Assembly: GCF_004138165.1 (NCBI RefSeq)
Contig: NZ_RYFF01000005.1
Coordinates: 65,929-129,928, forward strand
Direction: 5' to 3'
Length of the DNA: 64,000 nt
Source: Candidatus Chloroploca sp. Khr17
GTDB lineage: Bacteria > Chloroflexota > Chloroflexia > Chloroflexales > Chloroflexaceae
This document shows, piece after piece, positions 27,555 to 35,042 of this stretch (position 1 is the first letter of the stretch; every line of letters begins with the position of its first letter). Under the pieces are notes generated by a model. It was not told where the DNA came from, did no database searches, and worked only from the letters and a program-made list of their open reading frames with translations. A program made the translations under genes and the position numbers.

Positions 27555-28889
27555 GTGCTTCATGCCATCAAAGTCCTGGAACTTGAACTTACCCTCCCGC
27601 TCGTTGATCTGATCAATCTGGGGGCTTATCGCCGAGCGCACATCCTTGTTCGGTTGCAGGGCAGGCCGCTCGCCACCATCAGTCTGGAGGTGCAAGACGG
27701 TCGGATTCCTGCCACCGCACTGCGTGAGGCGCTGCTGCGCGAATGTGCCTGGATGCTTGTTGGTCAGCATCTGCAAGGCTTGTTGAACACTCCGCCTGCA
27801 CAGCCTTGGACGCTCGATGATCTTGCGGTAGCGCCCCTGCCTCCGGTGTATGATGGCCCCTGGCCTTCGGTGACGGTGGCCGTTTGTACGCGGGATCGGC
27901 CCGAGGCCGTGGTGCGCTGTGTGCAGGCGCTCCTTGCCCTTGATTACCCTGGGGCGCTGGAATTGATCGTCGTTGATAATGCTCCATCCGACGATCGTGT
28001 GCCGCGTGCGCTTGAATCATACGCGCCCCACGTGCGTTATGTGCGTGAGCCGCGCCCCGGCCTTGATTGGGCGCGCAATCGCGCTCTTCGTGAGGCCCGT
28101 GGCGATATTCTGGCGTATACCGATGATGATGTACTGGTTGATCCGCTCTGGGTCCGTAGTCTGGCGCAAGTCTTTGCCCAGCATCCGGCGGTGATGGCGG
28201 TAACTGGCCTGGTGGAGCCATATGAATTGGAGACCGAGGCGCAGTTGGCGTTTGAGCAGTACGGTGGCTTTGGGCAGGGGTATGAGCAGCGCTGGTACGC
28301 GATCAATCGGCCGGCCGATCAACCAGCGACGATCTATGCCGCAACCGGCAAGTTTGGCACTGGTGCGAATATGGCCTATCGCCGTGAGCTTTTTGCTTCG
28401 CTTGGAGGCTTTGATCCGGCACTTGATGTGGGAACCCTCGCGAATGGGGGCGGTGATCTTGAGATGTTCTTTCGCGTGATCAAGGCAGGCCATATTCTGG
28501 TCTATGAGCCGCGTGCGCTGGTCTGGCATTGTCATCGGCGCGAAGCGGCCCAGTTTCATCAGCAGATTGCCAATAATGGCGTCGGGTTCTATGCGTATCT
28601 GGTACGGCTTTTTCTGCACTATGCTGACGAACGCCGCCACCTGCTCCGTTTCGCGGTCTGGTGGTTTTGCTCGTGGTATCTCTATCGTTGGGGGCGCTCG
28701 TATGTGGCACCGGTCAATACGACCCGCGACCTGATCGTTGCTGAGATGCGTGGAGCTTTGCTTGGGCTTGGTCGCTATCAGCGTGCGGTTCGCGTGGCGC
28801 GCCAGATGGTTCGACCCGATGATCTGCCCGATAGGTGCGCTAACCCTTCGCGCCTTCGCGTCAGCTTCTTTGAAAAGGAGTGGCCTTAG
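27555..28889 (+). CDS. Glycosyltransferase family 2 with N-terminal extension
   Basis: 444 residues. Residues 1-95 form an extra N-terminal domain also found in other actinobacterial and chloroflexal GT2 proteins. The catalytic GT-A domain starts at VTVAVCTRDRPEAVVRCV; the DXD motif is YTDDDVLVDPLW near 190, and the acceptor loop is GGFDPALDVGTLANGGGDLEMFFR near 285. The start is GTG 27555 with GGAG seven bases upstream. The last 18 or so residues are encoded by part of a dispersed repeat (28833-28877) and do not look like native family sequence. Its stop is four bases from the convergent gene's stop. Confidence 0.88.
   Translation: MLHAIKVLELELTLPLVDLINLGAYRRAHILVRLQGRPLATISLEVQDGRIPATALREALLRECAWMLVGQHLQGLLNTPPAQPWTLDDLAVAPLPPVYDGPWPSVTVAVCTRDRPEAVVRCVQALLALDYPGALELIVVDNAPSDDRVPRALESYAPHVRYVREPRPGLDWARNRALREARGDILAYTDDDVLVDPLWVRSLAQVFAQHPAVMAVTGLVEPYELETEAQLAFEQYGGFGQGYEQRWYAINRPADQPATIYAATGKFGTGANMAYRRELFASLGGFDPALDVGTLANGGGDLEMFFRVIKAGHILVYEPRALVWHCHRREAAQFHQQIANNGVGFYAYLVRLFLHYADERRHLLRFAVWWFCSWYLYRWGRSYVAPVNTTRDLIVAEMRGALLGLGRYQRAVRVARQMVRPDDLPDRCANPSRLRVSFFEKEWP
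28833..28877. repeat. Repeat-element fragment forming the 3' end of the GT2 gene
   Basis: The reverse complement of this stretch (word order: CCTTTTCAAAGAAG, CTGACGCGAAGGCGCGAAGGGTTAGCGCACC) lines up with the left half of the element at 8895-8950, with a few changes and an 8-9 base shorter CGCGAAG run. The coding frame runs through it to the stop codon. Confidence 0.6.
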
Positions 28890-28893
28890 GTGG

Positions 28894-30441
28894 TCATGCT
28901 GATGTTGCCGTGGCAATATCCGGATAGAGGTTGAGGATCGTCTCAAGTTTGACGAGTTTCAAGGTACGGAGCACGTCACTCGAGCAGTTGGTAATGCGGA
29001 GTTCGCCCTCACGCCCGCGGGCGGCTCGGTCAACCTTAATCAGGGTTGACATACCAATGCTGGCGAGAAAGACGACCTCGCTCATATCAACAATCAATTT
29101 CGGATGGTGCTTGAGCTGTTCCATGCAGAGCTCGAGCATCGTTGAAGCTGTGGACGCATCAAAGAGGCGTGGGCTACGAATGATGTGCCATCCGCCCGTA
29201 CCGGGCTTGGCATCGCTCACTTCGTTCGTCTTCAAGCGACGGTCTTCGGCGGCAGCCGGGCTCGCCATGATCTCAAAGAAGTGGTGCAGATTCACCAGAG
29301 TCAGAATTTCGCGGATCGGCCGAGGCACTTCGACGAGCCAGACATCGCCGCCACCAGCGCGGGCCTGATTTGCTAGGGCGACGAGCGCACCCAGCGCACT
29401 GCTGTCGAGGAATTCGGCTTCGGCCAGACTAATAATAAGATAGGGGTTGCCTTGCAACAACTGGTTGGCCTGTTGCACAAAGGTTGCCTGATTACTCACA
29501 TCAAGCCGCCCACGAATACGCATGATTGGTGTCGTCTGCGTTGCGACCGCTGCGACTGGAACCGGTGTTGCCACCGAAGCTTCGTCGCCGTCTGCTGTCA
29601 CTAGGATCGGCTCGGCAGGTGGGGGAGGGGGAGGCGGAGTCTCGATGGTGGTGGTGACGGGAATCATGTTGATCCCACCGCCGGAACGCATGGCCCACCA
29701 CTGACGGGCAAAAAAATAGCCGAAGTAGCCAAAATCGTGCAGATACCGCTTGAGGAGGCGCTGTGGTTCTTGCGCCAGACGATAGATCCACTCGAGACCA
29801 GTGCGTTGCATCCAGGCGGGGGCGCGACGTGTGACCCCGACGATCATATCGAGGGTGCCCCCGATCCCGATGCAGATCGGCACTTGAAGGGTTGGCGCGT
29901 GCATTCGGATCCACTTTTCTTGTTTTGGATTGCCAAACGCAACGAGCAGAATATCGGGGCGGGCCGCTTTGATCGCATCCACGATGCCCTGATCCATCTC
30001 GAGCACCGAGGCGGGTGGCGGTGAAAGTACACCGGCGACCTTGAGGCCAGGGTTGCGTTGTTGCAAGATGTCAGCTGCACGGTCTGCAATGCCGGGCCCT
30101 GCCCCCAGAAAAAAGATCGAATAACCTTTGTGGGCGGCGCGATGGGCCAGGGTTGGTACCATATCGGCCCCTGTGACCCGGCCTGGCAGGGAACCACCTA
30201 GTAGGCGCGAGGCCCAGACAAGCGGCATGCCATCGGCGGTTGCCATATCGGCTTCTTGCAGAATACGGCGTAATTCAGGGTCGTGCAGTGAGTTGACCAC
30301 AAAATCAGCGTTGACCGTTGCTATCTGATGGGTTCTACCAGTGGTTCTTCCATGGGCAATGAATTTGTCACAGCGCTCCAGCGCTTCTTCCATGGTTAGA
30401 TTATCAATTGGGACGCCCAGAACGATGAGCAATTTGCGCAT
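28894..30441 (-). CDS. WecG/TagA/CpsF glycosyltransferase fused to two STAS domains
   Basis: 515 residues. Residues 1-250 are a GT26 enzyme: VLGVPIDNLTMEEAL, NADFVVNSLHDPELRRIL, ATADGMPLVWASRL with the catalytic Asp, GADMVPTL, and FGNPKQEKWIRMHA. This family transfers ManNAc-type sugars to undecaprenyl-linked acceptors at the inner membrane face. A Pro/Ala-rich linker spans about 265-303. Two STAS domains follow, at 305-395 (FLDSSALGAL, phosphorylatable Ser347/348) and 417-510 (FLASIGMSTL, Ser461). STAS domains are partners of anti-sigma kinases. The combination is unusual and suggests phosphorylation-controlled glycan synthesis. Confidence 0.88.
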   Translation of the reverse strand: MRKLLIVLGVPIDNLTMEEALERCDKFIAHGRTTGRTHQIATVNADFVVNSLHDPELRRILQEADMATADGMPLVWASRLLGGSLPGRVTGADMVPTLAHRAAHKGYSIFFLGAGPGIADRAADILQQRNPGLKVAGVLSPPPASVLEMDQGIVDAIKAARPDILLVAFGNPKQEKWIRMHAPTLQVPICIGIGGTLDMIVGVTRRAPAWMQRTGLEWIYRLAQEPQRLLKRYLHDFGYFGYFFARQWWAMRSGGGINMIPVTTTIETPPPPPPPAEPILVTADGDEASVATPVPVAAVATQTTPIMRIRGRLDVSNQATFVQQANQLLQGNPYLIISLAEAEFLDSSALGALVALANQARAGGGDVWLVEVPRPIREILTLVNLHHFFEIMASPAAAEDRRLKTNEVSDAKPGTGGWHIIRSPRLFDASTASTMLELCMEQLKHHPKLIVDMSEVVFLASIGMSTLIKVDRAARGREGELRITNCSSDVLRTLKLVKLETILNLYPDIATATSA

Positions 30442-30662
30442 GGTGCCACCAGCCTCTGCTGTGCAGTCAATCGAATCGGTTTTTTTAGAGCAACACCAGA
30501 TCGTGCAGGTGCATTGCTAGCTGCCTCTGGCAATGTACCAGGCTTAGTGAAAGATTTGCTGACAGTTATTGCTGCTCTTGATGAACATTCGTTCATCCAT
30601 CAGAATGACAGACAGCAGATATGAGGTGCCGTATCCTGGCGATACAGGTCTGCTCTGGATCC

Positions 30663-30684
30663 AGACTCATTATAGCCTGAGTCT
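30663..30684 (-). promoter_or_regulatory. Palindrome with embedded -10 box upstream of the TagA-STAS gene
   Basis: AGACTCA and TGAGTCT (7-bp arms) flank an 8-base centre. On the minus strand this gives TATAAT at 30674-30669, about 230 bases upstream of the gene start. No clear -35; could be a regulated promoter or chance. Much of 30442-31036 otherwise holds no gene, only the repeats listed at 30889 and 30952. Confidence 0.3.
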
Positions 30685-30888
30685 CGTGATTTGGTGAAGG
30701 CTGACGACGGTTAGGTGTCGGGCGGAGGAAACCTGCCAGGTGTGCGCCGCCGCGATCCTGGGGGGAGCGGAAGTTTCACCCAAGGTCTGACGGGGATTGC
30801 CCGGCCCGCGCCGGGGCATGGGTTGGCACGCACCCATGCAGCGGTGGAGCGCACGGGAACGCCCGTAACCGCGCAGGTGGCACCGGCT

Positions 30889-30921
30889 AGACCTCACAGG
30901 TCTCGCAGACCTGTGAGGTCT
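30889..30921. repeat. AGACCTCACAGGTCT / AGACCTGTGAGGTCT hairpin
   Basis: Two 15-mers that are exact reverse complements, separated by three bases (CGC). Each arm is itself palindromic at its ends. The same pair occurs at 43799, 43896 and 56714 with 28-base spacers. Confidence 0.9.
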
Positions 30922-30951
30922 GGTCGAGCGGATTCATTTCTGGAAGACCAT

Positions 30952-31009
30952 TAGCCGGCTGAAGCCGGCACTCCCTTCGGCAGCAGAGCAGAAAACTTAC
31001 GTTACACAC
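30952..31009 (-). repeat. GCCGGC hairpin repeat downstream of the gasdermin gene
   Basis: Read on the minus strand: GTGTGTAACGTA, GTTTTCTGCTCTGCTGCC, GGAGTGCCGGCTTCAGCCGGC, in that order. It matches 52472-52530 nearly base for base. The core GCCGGCT/AGCCGGC hairpin lies at 30954-30969. Both copies begin a few tens of bases after a stop codon, so this could be a 3' processing or weak termination element. Confidence 0.7.
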
Positions 31010-31036
31010 TATGTAGCGCCGCAGAAGCTGTGCCGA

Positions 31037-31855
31037 TCAGGGAAGCGTGTGATCCCAGATCAACAGACCCGGACCATGACTCAGCACAACATGGGGCTGT
31101 GGTTCAGCTAAACTCAGCGTGCGCTGCTGCGGATCGGGGGGCAGCGCAATAATTTCGCCTTCGGAGCTGAAGATGACCCGGACGCACGTGAAGGCAAAGG
31201 TTAGTTCGGCCTGGCTTTGCAGGGTCAACTCGAGATCACTGTCACTATTTGCCCCGACACTGCCGCCAAGCTCGGTCATTGTTTCACGCAGGACGCTCAT
31301 ATCAACGTTGAGTCGTCGCCCGCGGGCCGAACTGAGTACGATGCTGATCTGACGACTAATCAGGATTGAGTCGATTAACAACAATTCATAGCCTGACTCG
31401 TTGAACAGAATCGAGGCGGCGGGGTTTTGCCGATCAATGCGGCGTTCGGTTAGCGCCCACCCGAGGGCGTTGGGATCAACGGCGCGCCGTCGTGCTTCTG
31501 GAAAGGCGAAAGTGAGGTGGGCCGCGCCTGCAAACCCCGCTTCAAGGTCGGCATACGGCAAGCCAAAACCCCGTAGAAAGCCGCGCAAGATGTGCAACCC
31601 CAGGTCGAGATTCACTTTGCGTGATCGCCGCCCCGAAATATCGGTGAGCAACGACTCTTCAATTGGTAACCCGAGTGGGCGCGCATCTTCGAGCATTGGC
31701 AACAAGGAACCACGAAAATACGTGCGTTTGTGGTGGTGGAGCAGTACCGTCAACGGAACCACGCGGGCATCGGGGATGCGCACGATATTCGCGTTGAAGA
31801 GATCATGCACCAGCCCGGTGAGCGGATCTTCACGACAGAGGGGGATAATGGTCAT
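31037..31855 (-). CDS. Bacterial gasdermin (pore-forming death effector)
   Basis: 272 residues. By recall it aligns along its length with characterised bacterial gasdermins, notably the Vitiosangium protein. Shared landmarks are an N-terminal cysteine (Cys7, palmitoylated in the family), then DP..L, a NIVRIPDARVVPL-like strand, GSL near residue 50, ISGRRS...LDLGLHILRGFLRGFG near 93-115, a LTFAFPEARR strand, and LTFAFTCVRVIF..EGEI near 215-232. The last 30-35 residues would be the autoinhibitory C-terminal peptide removed by a protease. In the family, cleavage frees a membrane-inserting domain that makes very large inner-membrane pores. AAGGAA six bases before ATG 31855 follows the ftsZ stop directly. 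Last gene of the operon, downstream of a CHAT protease and NACHT gene. Confidence 0.87.
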   Translation of the reverse strand: MTIIPLCREDPLTGLVHDLFNANIVRIPDARVVPLTVLLHHHKRTYFRGSLLPMLEDARPLGLPIEESLLTDISGRRSRKVNLDLGLHILRGFLRGFGLPYADLEAGFAGAAHLTFAFPEARRRAVDPNALGWALTERRIDRQNPAASILFNESGYELLLIDSILISRQISIVLSSARGRRLNVDMSVLRETMTELGGSVGANSDSDLELTLQSQAELTFAFTCVRVIFSSEGEIIALPPDPQQRTLSLAEPQPHVVLSHGPGLLIWDHTLP

Positions 31856-31864
31856 TACAGTTCC

Positions 31865-33028
31865 TTACGCCTGGCGAAAGCGCTTTAAGAAGGGTGGAAT
31901 GTCTAGGGCATCCTGTTCGCGTACGCTGACTGGCTCGGTGGGGGCCGCGCGTGGTTTGACCTGGTTGATGCGGGAGGGCATCGCATATGGTTGCGCCAAT
32001 GGCACGGGCTCTTGCAGGCTAAACCCGGTGGCGACGAGCGTGACTTTGACCGAGCCGTTGTTCATTGTGGGGTCGATGGTTGCCCCCAGGATGATGTTGG
32101 CGTCGGGATCAATGGTGCGTGCGACCATCTCGGCGACCCGTTCCACTTCGAAGAGCCCCAGGTCTTCGTCACCTGAGACATGCAAGAGGAGGCGGCTGGC
32201 CCCCTCAAGACGCCCTTCGAGCAAGGGGCAGGCCATGGCTCGGCGGGCCGCTTCGACGGCACGGTCGGCCCCCTGCGCCGAGCCGATGCCCAGTAAGGCC
32301 GGGCCGGCTTCACTCATGATCGTGCGTACGTCGGCGAAATCAACATTGATTAGGCCATGGTTGGTGACCAGGTCGGCAATGCCCTGAACGCCATGGCGCA
32401 GCACTGCATCAGCCATGCTGAACGATTCGCGCACCGTGGTGCTGCGTCCCGCTACTTGCAACAGGCGATCGTTGGGCACGACGATGACTGTGTCGGCAAC
32501 GGCGCGCAGTGCCTCAAGGCCCTCTTCGGCGGTGCGCGCTCGTCGCCGCCCTTCAAATGAGAAGGGACGGGTCACCAGTGCCACGGTGAGCGCCCCAAGT
32601 TCGCGGGCGACTTCCGCCACAATTGGGGCCGCCCCGGTGCCCGTGCCTCCGCCCATGCCAGCCGCAATAAAGACCATATCAGCCCCACGCAGCGCGGCGG
32701 TCAGGGCTTTGAGCGACTCTTCAGCCGCATGACGCCCAACCTCTGGGTTGCCGCCCGCCCCCAGCCCCCGGGTGAGGTTTTCCCCGAGGCAAATGAGACC
32801 GCCTGCTCGTCCGCCCGATAATGCCTGCCGATCCGTATTTGCCGCAAGTGTGTCAATTGCCGCCATCCGATGCTTGACCAGGCAGTTGATGACATTGCCA
32901 CCCGCCCCCCCTACTCCGATAACCCTGATCCGTAATTCGGGCGGACTTACCGTGAGGACGTCAGTGTCGGTTTGGAAGGGCGCCTGATCGTAGGTTGATG
33001 CTGGAAAGAAGATCAATCGCTCAGCCAT
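31865..33028 (-). CDS. ftsZ: FtsZ GTPase encoded inside the gasdermin operon
   Basis: 387 residues with all core FtsZ motifs: GVGGAGGNVIN near the start, NTDRQAL, RGLGAGGNPEVGRHAAEES, the tubulin signature GGGTGTGAAPIVAEVA, PNDRLL, NVDFADVRTIMSEAG, and a C-terminal peptide DIPPFLKRF like the FtsA/SepF-binding tail. The T7-loop residues are present, so it should bind and hydrolyse GTP and polymerise. I chose ATG 33028: AAGGAA lies eight bases upstream and the start overlaps the amidase stop by eight bases. Typical division neighbours (ftsA, mur genes) are absent. It may be a second FtsZ dedicated to this system or the cell's main copy; the sequence cannot tell. Confidence 0.92.
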   Translation of the reverse strand: MAERLIFFPASTYDQAPFQTDTDVLTVSPPELRIRVIGVGGAGGNVINCLVKHRMAAIDTLAANTDRQALSGGRAGGLICLGENLTRGLGAGGNPEVGRHAAEESLKALTAALRGADMVFIAAGMGGGTGTGAAPIVAEVARELGALTVALVTRPFSFEGRRRARTAEEGLEALRAVADTVIVVPNDRLLQVAGRSTTVRESFSMADAVLRHGVQGIADLVTNHGLINVDFADVRTIMSEAGPALLGIGSAQGADRAVEAARRAMACPLLEGRLEGASRLLLHVSGDEDLGLFEVERVAEMVARTIDPDANIILGATIDPTMNNGSVKVTLVATGFSLQEPVPLAQPYAMPSRINQVKPRAAPTEPVSVREQDALDIPPFLKRFRQA

Positions 33029-34952
33029 GGACGTATTCCTTTGCATAGCCTGCGTTGCGCAGGACACGAATCCGTTCGGAGGGGATCTGCAGGGTGGTTG
33101 AGAGGGAGCGTACTAGCCACGAAAGTGCACGACGTTGGATCGTGTCAGCGTCGGATGGTCCTCCTTCAACGGCAATGACGATTGAGCGCTCACCAAGCGC
33201 GGTATCGGGTGCAGCAGTCGCAACGCAGGCTTCGTCGCACAGGCGATAGATGGCTCCGGTTGCGTCAATGTAATAATGCCAGCGCCCTGCCGCTGCTTCA
33301 TGGTAGAGGTCGTTGCCAACCGGGCCTGTCGTTGCCGTGATCAAGATGGTGTCGGTTTGTGGGCGGGTGCGTTGCTGATGCTGGTGCAGCGAGGTGCCCA
33401 TATCAAAGATGATCGGTTGGGCCGCCGGACTGCCGAGCAGGGCTGTCGGTTCTTCTGGTTCGTGCTGGTTCCAGGTGAGGCCCAGGTGGACACGTTGACG
33501 GAGCCGGGTCAGCGGGTGATCTGGATGCCCGCCCAGGAGGATCCCGGTCAGGCCGCCGACCCGTGCCGCATTGTTGTTGAGGCCGATGACCTTTGTTTCG
33601 CTGGGCAGGGCTTTGTCGAGCGGCCAGTCGACCGAGGGCAACTGGCAGGCCAGGATATCAAGGGCAAAGGGCATCAGCAGATAGGCTTCGGTCTGCACCA
33701 TGACGACTTCGGGGCGCCCGAGGGGTGCACCGAGGCGTCGCCGTTCGGCCTGGCGGATCAAAAGGGCTTCGGCATCGTAGCGCCGCCCTGTCCGCGCACG
33801 GTAGAGGTCGTCGAGCAAGGTGCGGCGCAGGGTGCTGGTCGTGTCGGCATCGAGTCCGGCGAGGGTGCGATTCATTTCGCTCAGACGATAGACGGTCTGC
33901 CAGTCGTCAGCCGGTGAACAGAGGCTGTCGAGGCTGAAGTGCTGGCAGGTGAAGGCCTGGCGCCCGTTGATCGTCAGGCGGTGATTGGCCCCAATGGGAA
34001 CCCCCAACCGGGCTGGTTGTTTGAGATAGGCCTGGTGAAAGGCCCACGCGGGCTTGAAGCCATGTAACGGGTCGGCAGAGCGAAAGAGCAGGTCAAGCAA
34101 GGCATCGCGCAGCGGGCCTGCGGGGGTTTGTTGCAGCCGCTTGGTCTGCTGCTGCGCCGGTGGCTCATCATCTGGCCCGTTGGCCTCGGCATAGATCAGG
34201 TCACGCGCATAGGCCTCGATGAGCAGGGGGGCCTGACCTGGCAGACGTACGGCGCGATCACGGTCATCCTGGCCCGTGCCGCCGCTCTGTCCGGTTGGGC
34301 GGGTCGTAATGACGGCCACTGGCAGCCCGAGACTCTGGCGGCGTGCGGCAGCAAAGAGCGGCCAGTCGGCAGCGATGCCGGTACCTGCGGCACGGTAGGC
34401 GAGATCGAGCATCAGGTTGCGCACCTGATCCTGGGGGGACGCGCTGCCTGCCTCACTGTTGGTATACACGCGCGCCACAAAGGTTTGCCACGGGAACCCG
34501 GCAGGATCAGTTTTGCGCCCCGGACTGATATCGAGGTGCCGCACGAGTTGGGGACGGGGCACATTGTAGCGTTCGACCAACATCCGGGTGAGTGCGACGG
34601 TTGCCGCTACCTGGGCCTCGGGGTAGGGGTCGCGCCCGGTATTGAGATTCTCCAACTCGATGCCGACCGAGACGGTGTTGAGGTTGTCGCGCATCTGCCC
34701 ATCGATCATCCAGCGACTCACCCCGGCATGCCAAGCGATGTCTTCATCCTTCACCAACTGGCTGATCCGTCCGGCTTTATCAATGTAATAGTGACACGAG
34801 ATTGGTCGGCGTTCGTCACCACCTTTGCGGAGCCACCCGAGATCACCGGGTCCCCGGCCTGCTGTGGCGTGGATCACAATGGCTCGAATCCGCTCGGCGC
34901 TGCCACGTTGAAAATGTTGGCGGGTCATTCCGACCCACGTAATGTTGCCCAT
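33021..34952 (-). CDS. N-acetylmuramoyl-L-alanine amidase/PGRP protein with degenerate second amidase-like domain
   Basis: 643 residues. Residues about 20-165 are an Amidase_2/PGRP domain with zinc ligands in IVIHATAG and VRHLDISPGRKTDP, plus the substrate strand ISCHYYIDKAGRISQLV and IAWHAG. Such enzymes cut the MurNAc-L-Ala bond. The middle (about 165-540) is uncharacterised, mostly helical. Residues about 545-643 resemble the same fold again (ILITATTG, WHYYIDATGAIYRLCDE, RSIVIAVEG) but lack the zinc histidines, so this copy could only bind. There is no signal peptide: the enzyme should stay in the cytosol unless the membrane opens. 90 bases separate it from the CHAT gene upstream. Confidence 0.87.
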   Translation of the reverse strand: MGNITWVGMTRQHFQRGSAERIRAIVIHATAGRGPGDLGWLRKGGDERRPISCHYYIDKAGRISQLVKDEDIAWHAGVSRWMIDGQMRDNLNTVSVGIELENLNTGRDPYPEAQVAATVALTRMLVERYNVPRPQLVRHLDISPGRKTDPAGFPWQTFVARVYTNSEAGSASPQDQVRNLMLDLAYRAAGTGIAADWPLFAAARRQSLGLPVAVITTRPTGQSGGTGQDDRDRAVRLPGQAPLLIEAYARDLIYAEANGPDDEPPAQQQTKRLQQTPAGPLRDALLDLLFRSADPLHGFKPAWAFHQAYLKQPARLGVPIGANHRLTINGRQAFTCQHFSLDSLCSPADDWQTVYRLSEMNRTLAGLDADTTSTLRRTLLDDLYRARTGRRYDAEALLIRQAERRRLGAPLGRPEVVMVQTEAYLLMPFALDILACQLPSVDWPLDKALPSETKVIGLNNNAARVGGLTGILLGGHPDHPLTRLRQRVHLGLTWNQHEPEEPTALLGSPAAQPIIFDMGTSLHQHQQRTRPQTDTILITATTGPVGNDLYHEAAAGRWHYYIDATGAIYRLCDEACVATAAPDTALGERSIVIAVEGGPSDADTIQRRALSWLVRSLSTTLQIPSERIRVLRNAGYAKEYVHG

Positions 34953-35042
34953 CCCTGGTTCTCGCTTTATTTCATGACAACGGTTCGAGCCTGAAGCTAG
35001 TCGCTCAGTGCCTCTGCGTTAACCCAAACCGACCCAACGCTT

